The notes under the pieces are model-generated. The model made no database searches. It worked only from the letters and a program-made list of their open reading frames with translations, and was not told the origin of the DNA. Below, one piece after another: positions 56,540 through 64,000 of a DNA stretch of 64,000 nucleotides (positions are counted from its first letter, which is position 1; each line of letters opens with the position of its first letter). The translations under genes were made by a program, and so were the position numbers. Source of the stretch: Adiantum capillus-veneris (lineage: Eukaryota > Streptophyta > Polypodiopsida > Polypodiales > Pteridaceae); NCBI GenBank assembly GCA_014529385.2, contig CM043963.1, positions 64,097,469 to 64,161,468 on the forward strand, given 5' to 3'.

Positions 56540-57280
56540 CAAGATAGAGTCAAGAGAGATAGGGGTCAACAAAGGCAAGGCTAGGGCTCTCATTTTGGCT
56601 CATTCTATAACTCACGCATTCTCTCATTGTGTTGAGCAATAACTCCATCTCCTTCTCCAAGCTTGATAAGTAGAGAACCTACACCACACCTCTTGGCTAA
56701 TGGAATGCAAATCCAAACAAGAGTGAAGCTTCAATGGCATGCTCATCTTCTATACCATCTATATTACTATGATAAGCTAAGCGCCAAGAGTAATCTATGG
56801 TGAGTAAAGTACTTCTTTCTTGTATGTTACTTCTTCTTCCTCTTCTCTTTCCTCACTCCCTGCTAGCTCTCTCCACCTTTTAAGGTGTTTGAGGTCTTGG
56901 GATTGAGGTGGGGGGGAAGTTAATGCTTTTTCAAGTTAGTCATAAGCATAATATTGGTGCATGAAGCTTACCATCTTCATGGCATCAACAAGGTCTCAAG
57001 GAACACAAAGCATGTATTGTACAAAGTCTCTCTTCAAGGGAGAATCTATAATACATAAGTCTTTTGGAGGGGGGACCGGATCCAAGTAAATCCGGTCCCA
57101 ACTCTTGTCAATTTCTCTAATTCTCTCTCTCTTTTACAAGTATTGTTCATGCCAAGCTAACTAGGTATAATGTTCATTTTGCTACCTTTAATGAAGTACT
57201 CTCCTTATGCCCTTAAAATATTCACAATTGTTATTTTAATTTCACTACAATCAATGTTATAGTTATATTCCATTACATTA
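56540..57280 (+). repeat. GyB1 5' LTR, right part (end approximate)
   Basis: It continues the LTR after the NA1 insertion and matches the left part of GyB2 inverted: TCTCCTTCTCCAAG, GGAATGCAAATCCAA, ATTACTATG and CCGGATC...ATCCGGTCC all have inverted partners between 61.26 and 61.76 kb. By comparison with the 1428-bp GyB2 LTR it should end near 57.28 kb. I could not locate a clear primer site. Confidence 0.8.
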
Positions 57281-57656
57281 GTATCCTCCTTTCTTGCTTA
57301 AAAAGAGAGGTCCTTAATTTCTCCATCAAAGGTGGGACCCATTCATTACAAGAGGGTAAGTGGGATCCGGTTGGAATGAACTAAGTTTGAAGTACACAAT
57401 TGGGAACTATAGACTTAATAATGGAGTCTTTTGGAGCTTGCCTTTGGCTTAACCATAATTGAGCTACTAGAAACCTCAATAAGAACCACAGTAAATCAAG
57501 CACTGCTAGACCCTCCCCACTACTCTTTGCAATTAACAATCTCTAAACCACAGGTTGTGGCTGCTTGAGAGCTACTTTTCAAAAGTAAAGAAGAGTAACA
57601 ACTAAAGTTTTGGAGTTGCCAAAATACAAAGTAGCATAGATATAAATTTAGCTACA
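57281..57656. other. GyB1 leader
   Basis: Non-coding; no clear primer-binding site found. Confidence 0.45.
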
Positions 57657-58980
57657 ATGGATGACAATAATAAAGAGAATCGGATGAATAATGAAAACTT
57701 TAATTTTGCACATGAAGGGGCTACTAATGATGCCCACATGTTTGTGAACTATCTTGTTACTAAGTTGCAACAAGCTATGGGCAACCCTGCCCTGCAAGAA
57801 GCTGAAGTTAACCAAAAACTTTGCACTCATGGGATTCTCCAGACTCCCCAAGAAGAGAGAGAGATTAGGAAGACTCTTGTAAAGGCTTCCAAAATAAGAC
57901 CCTCTCCAATGAGAGAAGAGGAGAAACCCTATGAAAGAGAAAGAAGTGAATCTCCAAATTCCTCAGAAGATGTGGCTCCAGGAAGATAGTGATCTTGATG
58001 ATCCCCAACTCCTCCTAAGAGGAAAATATTGTCATATAGTCCTTCTCCTTGTCATTCTGAAAGGGAACAGAGGAATCAAAAGAAGAAAAAGGCAAGAAAG
58101 AGGTCACCCTCTTCTCCATCTTCCTCCTCTTTCGATGAAATCAATGGTTTTCCTCCTAGAGAATACAAGAGGAGAGGACATCGTAAATCCTATGCTGCTT
58201 AAAAAATGTCCTACAAGATTAAGAAGTTCAAGGAGGGAGGAAAGAGCATCTCTTTTCTCACCTATGATGGCACCTTTGGTGCTACGGACAAAGTTTTGGC
58301 ATTCATTCGACAATTTGATGCGGCCTTTGGAGATGAGGGCTTCACGGAGTCCTCCAAGCTATGTCATGTAGCTATGAATTTCAAAAGTCCGCCCAAAAAT
58401 GACAGGCTAGTCTCTGAGGTAATGGGGAAGCTCCCAAGAAATGAAAAACTCTACGAGTTTCCATAATGAAGCAGTTTCTTGCAAGCAATACCAAAGACAA
58501 AGTGCTTACCAAATGACAAAGTTTCAAGCTATCTCCTAATGAGTCTATCCAAAAGTAGGTGGACAAGTTTTTGATTTACATCTCAAAGCTACAGTCTACC
58601 AAAAGATAGACTTTTCCAAACAAAAGCAACAATTTTGTGTGGGACTACCTGAAGATATGGCCGAGTATGTCAACTCTCAAAGGACTAGGACCATCATTGA
58701 AGTGGTTCACTATACTATGGTCGCTTCACAAATCAGTTTCCAACAAGGGGCTAAAAGGAATTTTAAGCCCATGTAAACTAAAGACTAAAAGAACCTAGAG
58801 GGAAGAACAATGCTCAAAACTCATCTCAAGGAAATTCTAGCAACAACAACAACAAGACCAAGGAGAAAGGAGTATACAAAGGTAAAAATAAGCTCTCTCT
58901 TGAAGAGTTAGAAGCTTTTTGTGAAGACCGTAAATGTTTCAAATGTGGGGAGCAAGGACATGGCTATCGTTCTTGCACCA
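57657..58980 (+). pseudogene. gag: GyB1 gag
   Basis: The N-terminal part (57657-57989) reads MDDNNKENRMNNENFNFAHE with an acidic-basic tail. After a frameshifted Ser/Arg-rich stretch the gag core resumes at 58206 with FLTYDGTFGATDKVLAFIRQ and FDAAFGDEGFTESSKLCHVA. The segment to about 58770 (QFCVGLPEDMAEYVNSQRT across frames) and the zinc knuckle CFKCGEQGHGYRSC (58935-58976) complete the domain order. Several frameshifts and stops make it non-functional. Confidence 0.85.
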
Positions 58981-59400
58981 AAAGGAACTCACACAATGAG
59001 ACTCCTAGAGCTTCTATGGTCAAAGCTCCAAAAGAGGATACTCATTACAAAGGATCATCCCTTTCCTACACTTGGGGAAAGGTGAGGGAGCATGATTCCA
59101 TTATCCTCTTTGATCTTGCTCTACTCACAACTTCGTATCAATGGAGTTTCCCACTAAGCTGGACATACAAGCTTTTTAGATGGGAGATACTATGTTTGTC
59201 GATGGATATTTCAAGGGACAACAAGCCTCTGTTACTCCCTTGATTGGAAAATTGAGGCTTCATGTCCAAAGCTACATCAACAAAGAGGACTTTTTCATCT
59301 CCCCTCTCCAACATGAGGATGTTATCCTAGGGGCACCATGGTTCAACCACATGGCTGCCAATATGAAGTTCCTTAAAAGGAGAATTTATATCACCTACAG
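58981..59400 (+). pseudogene. pol: GyB1 protease
   Basis: Across frames it reads STHNFVSMEFPTKLDIQAF, then MGDTMFVDGYFKGQQASV and VILGAPWF. The active-site triplet that should read D-S-G reads stop-S-C, so catalysis is lost. This is a retropepsin-like aspartic protease of the gypsy type that would process gag-pol. Confidence 0.8.
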
Positions 59401-60225
59401 GGAAAAGAACATGTATATAGATGCTAATGAGTCAGGTCATACTATACCTCTTATAAATTCACATGATTTTGATAAGTCAATGAAAAGCTTAGTTTCTGTG
59501 TATATGATTTTTGTCAAAGAGTCCATAAATGATTCTAATGTCTTATCTAATGAAAATGGAAGGAGTCAAAAGGACTTAGAGTTGTCTAATTTCCTAAATG
59601 GATTCCAAGATGTTTTTATTGATGACATCCCCGGAGAGTTACCTCCAAAACGAGGGGATGATGACCATAAGATAGAGCTTCTACCTGAGAGATCACAACC
59701 TAATAAACCTCCTTATAGAGTTTCTCAAGCTCAACAAGAGGAGATTATGAGGCAAGTGCATGAACTGGTATACAAGGGGATGGTGAGGCCTAATTCCTCT
59801 CTCTTTTGTTCACCAGTCCTTTTAGTGCAAAAGAAGACGACACATATTGTATGTGTGTTAACTATAGAGCACTAAATAGGATTAATATCAAGAAAAAATT
59901 TCATGTACTACGGGTAGAAGATCTATTTGATAAGCTACAAGACTCAACCTACTTTAGTAGGATTGATCTTAAAAGTGGCTATCATCACATAAGGATAGCG
60001 GATGAAGATATTGTAAAGACCGCGTTTTGCACAACATTTGGTCTTTATGAATATCTTGCCACGCCTTTTGGCTTGACAAATGCTCCGGCCACATTCAATC
60101 GCTTATTAATGGAGAATTTTTTTAGACCCCACCTCAAGTTTATTGGCATCATCTACTCCAATTCTCTCGAGGAGCATAATCCTACATCTCCAAGTAATCT
60201 TTCAATCTTTAAGGGAGAATAAACT
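59401..60225 (+). pseudogene. pol: GyB1 reverse transcriptase, active site deleted
   Basis: The RT begins KPPYRVSQAQQEEIMRQVHE and continues, after a one-base shift near 59820, with YCMCVNYRALNRI, FSRIDLKSGYHHIRIADEDI and YLATPFGLTNAPATFNRLLM. At the catalytic site it reads FIGIIYSNSLEEH, where gypsy RTs have V-YLDDIL-YS---EEH. The YLDD residues are missing through a short internal deletion. RT activity is therefore impossible from this copy. Confidence 0.92.
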
Positions 60226-61100
60226 TTTTATTAATTAAAACATGAGTGAATTTTTCCTTTAAGAGATTCAATACTTAGGTCACATTATCTCTCAAGATGG
60301 TATCCGTATGGATCCAACAAAGCTAGAGGTAATACAAGGATGGCCTAACCCAAGGAATCTACATGAGCTACAAAGCTCTATTGGTATGTGTGCATACTAT
60401 ACACACTTCATAGAAAAATTCTCGCAAATATAGTAAGACCATTACATGAATTGATAAAGAAGAACTTTAAGTATACATGGACTGCAAAAGAGAAAAATGC
60501 TTTTGACAAGCTCAAAAAGCTTACCTATCAATCTGTGCTTACTCTATCAAATCTCTCAAAAGCATTTGAGGTCCAATGTGATGCTTCTGGAGATTGCCTT
60601 GGAGTATTCTTGCTTCAAGAAGGGCATGCCATAGCATTCGAAAGTGAAAGACTCGACTCCGATGAGTGATTGCTGGTCATATACAAAAAGGAGCTACTAC
60701 CTGTTCTACATGCCCTTGACACATGGAAGCATTATCTTTTGGGGACTCCATTCATCTACGAAACGGATCACCAAAGTCTTAAGTACTTCATGATACAAAA
60801 AAATCTTTCCAACAAACAATTGAGGTGGGAAAATTTTCTTTTGCAATTTAATTTTCATATTGCTCATATTGCTGGCAAGCACAATCAAGTGGCCGATGCA
60901 CTATCACGATGAAAAAAAGTAAATGGAGTGTCTATAGCAATCACAATGATTTATCTTCTATGATAGATGAGTATGCTACTGACCCTCATTTCAAGGATAT
61001 AATGTCGGCCATTGCCTTAGGGAAGAAAGAAGAACCGTTCACCTTGCAGGATGGTTATCTTTTCCATGGCAATAGTGTAATGCAAATGGTCTATGAACTT
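60226..61100 (+). pseudogene. pol: GyB1 RT end, RNase H and integrase start
   Basis: YLGHIISQDGIRMDPTKLE belongs to the RT end. RNase H follows: FEVQCDASGDCLGVFLLQEG, then WKHYLLGTPFIYETDHQSLK and HIAGKHNQVADALSR (VADALSR is the classic gypsy block). After a stop the frame enters FTLQDGYLFHGN, the N-terminus of integrase, and is cut at 61100 by GyB2. Stops at 60667 and 60910 interrupt it. Most of the integrase is missing. Confidence 0.9.
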
Positions 61101-62528
61101 TGAGAATAGCGGAATTAAGAGAATTATTAGAGTGAGCATTTTTGTGAAATTACTTTGAGAACTTGGAGGGTGAACTTAATTGATGGTAGAAACATAAACA
61201 TAGTACTTAATTAACTTGACATGAACAATAATTTTGCAAGACAGAGAGTATTAGAGAACATGACAATAGATGAGGACCGGATTTACTTCGAGCCGGTCTC
61301 CCCTCCAAAAGGCGTTTATATTATTGATTCTTGCATCAAGAGAGACTTTGTTACAATAAACTATTTGTTTTTCTTGTGACCTTGGTGATGCTATGAAGAT
61401 GGAAATCTTCATGCATCATGAGCTTTTAACATAAACTTTTCAAAAAGCATTAACTATCCCAAGCGTTAGTCCCAAGGCCTCAAACAACTTTGAAGGTGGA
61501 GAGAGCTAGCGGGAAATGAGGGTAGGGAAGAGGAAGAAGAAACATTCCATAGGAGAAAGAAATATCTCTTCACTTATCATCACTCTTCTTGCTTAGCATA
61601 GCATAATAGCATAGTAATGAAGATGAAGAAGATGGCAAGCTTAAGCATTGAAGCATGGATCTTGGTTGGATTTGCATTCCAGAGCCAAGAGTGTTGGTGT
61701 AGGCTCTCCACTTCTCAACAAACTTGGAGAAGGAGATGGAGCTCTTGCATTTTGCACTCCACACAATGAGATAATGTGTGTGTCTGTGTGTGGGAGAGTA
61801 TACTCCCCCTCTCATGCTTGTTCCACACACCTCTCTCTCTATCCCTCCCTCTCTTGTATTATTTTATTATTTTCTTTGGACATGTGTCCTCTTTTTCCTC
61901 TTTGAGAGAAAGAACTTAATTATTTATTTTTATGTATCTGAATTCTCATTGGACCCCTTTAAAACCTATCCAATAGCATTCAAACACATCATGAGGGCCA
62001 CATGTGGAGGATCATTTGAACATGTGTCTTTTATGCTTATTAAGTCATTTGGTTGAATGGAATACTTCAAGGACTTATTCAATCAAGCATGGCACGTTGA
62101 TGTCTCTTGAGAGTTATCTTTGAATTGAATAATTCAAGAACTTTATTCATTTAAGCATGTGAGAAACACCTCAAGCTTTTGGATAAAGTTCCCACTAAAA
62201 CTTAGCAAGCCAACAAGCACCTCATGCTTGGGTAGGATTCCCACCTCAAGGTCAGCCCTAGCTTTCCTAAGGTCAAAGGACTTTTGAGCACTAAATTTTG
62301 GAGGTCTTTAATGAAGCTAACGCTACAGTCTTCAAGCTCCATTAGGTGAATTTCTGTTTAATGTACCATCTCTCATTTGGACCCCTTTTAACCTTGGCCC
62401 CGTGTTGAGACAGATCCATAAACACATGTCTATATTCTAAGCCTTGTTCCCGTTTATTCTCCCACATTAAATGATCAGTTTAATATGAGAAAATCATTTG
62501 GGTTGGTTAGATATTAGATTTTATGACA
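61101..62528 (-). repeat. GyB2 3' LTR, inverted relative to GyB1
   Basis: On the minus strand this runs TGTCATAAAATC (from 62528) to GCTATTCTCA (61101), 1428 bp. It matches the GyB1 LTR halves in reverse order. The clean LTR terminus at 61101, directly after GyB1 integrase sequence, suggests an insertion junction and not random breakage. No confirmed target duplication is possible because the other end is lost. Confidence 0.85.
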
Positions 62529-62541
62529 TTACCTCTCTCTT
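62529..62541 (-). other. GyB2 polypurine tract
   Basis: Minus strand TTCAAGAGAGAGGTAA directly upstream of the LTR start. It is preceded by GTCAAGGACGACTATGA, similar to many gypsy 3' ends. Confidence 0.7.
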
Positions 62542-62869
62542 GAAATCATAGTCGTCCTTGACTATGAGGTAGAAGAGATAAAGTCTTAGTCATTAGTCTA
62601 TGTTTCTTAGTAGGTAGGATCCCTTTTTACCTTGCGACATCATTCCAGAATGGATGACTAGTCCATTTGGTGCTTGGGAGACGTAGCTACTGCAAGCATG
62701 TCCTCTTTAGTCCATATCATACTCCCAAAGTAGAGTGACAAATTCTACTTAGTTTTTGAGTGACGTCGTCATCACAAACATGATTCTAATCATGCATACT
62801 ATTTAAATTTGTGCACAAAATAGGATTAGTCTTATAAGACAAAAACATTGATTATTAAGAAATCATTTA

Positions 62870-63140
62870 CATTTGCTTACTTAGTGCAGCATTGTAAGCA
62901 TTGACAAGGTTCATACTATCCTTAAGCTGTATTCCTTGCATCCATCTAGCATCTTCAAATGGATAACTTTTGAACTTAATAAGATACCGTCCAATAGTCT
63001 TATCATATCGTAGTACCTTGTCTTCATGCCGAAGATAGCTTTGGGTTGTAGCACCTCTTCTTGGTCTTTACTTCGTTAGCGTAGAAGGCAGAATCGAAAT
63101 TCTGGCTCCACATTCATCCACGTGGCTGCTCTTTTTTAAT
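62870..63140 (-). pseudogene. pol: GyB2 pol C-terminus, chromodomain-like
   Basis: The minus strand reads VLRYDKTIGRYLIKFKSYPF then EDARWMQGIQLKDSMNLVNAY. This fits the YLVKWKGY-P-EATWE pattern of chromodomain-like tails in plant gypsy elements, which are thought to steer integration. Frameshifts are present upstream (CTACAACCCAAAGCTATC region). It supports classing GyB as a chromodomain-type gypsy. The element is truncated beyond about 63.14 kb. Confidence 0.75.
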
Positions 63141-63392
63141 GTTTTATTTTATCTACATGCTTGTCATGAGTGCTCAACTTTTTGTCACAGGAATATGCAA
63201 AGCGCCGAAGGCTTGTGATGTCTCTCCAAATGCAAAATCACCTACGTAGGCATCTCCCAACCCCTCTACCTGAAGTCCTCAAGAGGCACTATCGTAACTC
63301 AAAACAAATAAGTGCTAATTATAGGAAGCACACAACGTGCGTGAGGAGATCTCTTGGAGTGCATGGATACATGCAACAAGAGCAGGGTCAGA
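63141..63392. other. Junction between GyB2 relic and PPR relic
   Basis: A plus frame starting at 63170 crosses here, but its residues are not recognisable until the PPR-like sequence begins near 63393. Confidence 0.4.
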
Positions 63393-64000
63393 AAGCTCAG
63401 ATATGCCCAATATGCCTATCGCAAGGGTATCAGAATCCACGATGTGATTGCTAGTCGGGGGTGCAACATGTTGGTTGCAAGATATGCCCAATATGCCTAT
63501 CGCAAGGGTATCAGAATCGACGATGTGATTGCTAGTCGGGGGCTGTTAGCGGTACGATGTCATGCTTGGCACCTTGGTCAACATGTATGCCAAATGTGAC
63601 AGGGCCACAGAGCCCTAGGCTGGGCTGGTTCCAACAGATGCAAAGTGAGGGCATCTCTCTAGATATGCTTTTATCTTGAAGGCATGTGGCACTGCCTTGA
63701 AGTCCGAAATGTCATCTCTACCAGGAAGCTCTTGCTGGCTGTTTTCATAATGCAAAGCAAGGACATTTCTCCTGATGTAATCACTTATGCTTGCATCTTG
63801 AAAGCATGTGGCACTACATAGAAGCAACGATCATGTATGCGAGATGTGGTGTACTTGAGAAAGAAACAAAAAGTGCTTGAGTATGCTTTCATGTTGAAGG
63901 TAGGTGGCAATACGCAAGATATTGATATGGGCAACAAAATTCACGATGATATTGTTAGTTAGGGAATGTTGAAAACAATCCAGACCTTCCTGGACCCTCA
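63393..64000 (+). pseudogene. Pentatricopeptide-repeat (PPR) protein pseudogene, runs off window
   Basis: PPR-type phrases appear in scattered frames: KGIRIHDVIASRG twice (63.42 and 63.50 kb), YDVMLGTLVNMYAKC (63.55 kb), FQQMQSEGISLD (63.63 kb), AFILKACGTALKS (63.67 kb), MQSKDISPDVITYACILKAC (63.75 kb), MYARCGVLEK (63.83 kb) and MLKVGGNTQDIDMGNKIHDD (63.90 kb). These match plant organelle-targeted PPR proteins, which bind organelle RNA through tandem 35-residue helical repeats. Frameshifts, stops and deletions between repeats show strong decay. An 81-bp-period tandem duplication (63399 and 63480) is included. The 3' end lies beyond the window. Confidence 0.85.

Noticed and set aside
61101-63140. 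Simple in-place inversion of the GyB1 3' end
   Set aside because: Possible, but the junction falls exactly on an LTR terminus, which integration explains more simply; kept as an alternative in the finding.

Overview
This window looks like repeat-dominated nuclear DNA of a land plant. The evidence is several classes of plant-type LTR retrotransposon (Ty1/copia with an initiator-Met-type primer site, Ty3/gypsy with a second RNase H as in the Tat group, and a chromodomain-type gypsy), long CT/GA/GT microsatellites, and a decayed pentatricopeptide-repeat (PPR) gene. The PPR wording (KIHD-I-S-G, LILKACG-like, MYAKC) and large nested retroelements would suit a fern or other seed-free plant, but that is inference. 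I see no tRNA, rRNA, CRISPR, bacterial operon or intact host gene.

Layout: (1) 1-13.2 kb is mostly anonymous, with microsatellites, short tandem duplications, a decayed minus-strand histone H3-like coding region (about 9.56-9.84 kb), a plausible minus-strand exon (8418-8593), and a dispersed family of short inverted repeats (8.7-12.2 kb). (2) 13231-17441 is a minus-strand LTR element of 4.2 kb (here LTR-X), with equal 177-bp LTRs and a perfect 5-bp target duplication but no recognisable pol. (3) 17.4-20.4 kb is anonymous apart from decayed minus-strand frames.

(4) 20.38-44.09 kb is one broken plus-strand Ty1/copia element (Cop1) split by nested insertions: a plus-strand gypsy (GyA1, 20465-29163) inside its primer-binding site; an antisense gypsy 3' fragment (about 30.87-31.39 kb) in its integrase; a younger minus-strand copy of the same gypsy family (GyA2, 31756-40476); and a 717-bp solo LTR (41650-42366) at the start of its reverse transcriptase. 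(5) 44.1-46.8 kb is anonymous, with a compound GT/GA microsatellite and a possible minus-strand promoter and first exon.

(6) 46.82-63.1 kb is a second nest. The 5' LTR of a chromodomain-type gypsy (GyB1) is split by a complete 8.87-kb non-autonomous element (NA1, 47665-56534, target duplication GGGAT) that carries gag and protease but no reverse transcriptase or integrase. GyB1 continues with gag, protease, RT and RNase H to 61.1 kb, where a same-family copy in opposite orientation (GyB2: 3' LTR, purine tract, chromodomain-like tail) abuts it. (7) 63.4-64.0 kb is the PPR pseudogene, running off the window.

How they work together: the coding parts are self-contained retroelement modules (particle protein, protease, RT/RNase H, integrase), all carrying stops, frameshifts or missing catalytic residues, so none looks autonomous now. 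The nesting gives a relative order: Cop1 before GyA1 and GyA2; GyB1 before NA1. GyA2 has the most similar LTR pair by eye and is probably the youngest gypsy. I found no convincing new biological system. The most interesting items are the gag-protease element NA1, the H3-like relic, and the palindrome family.
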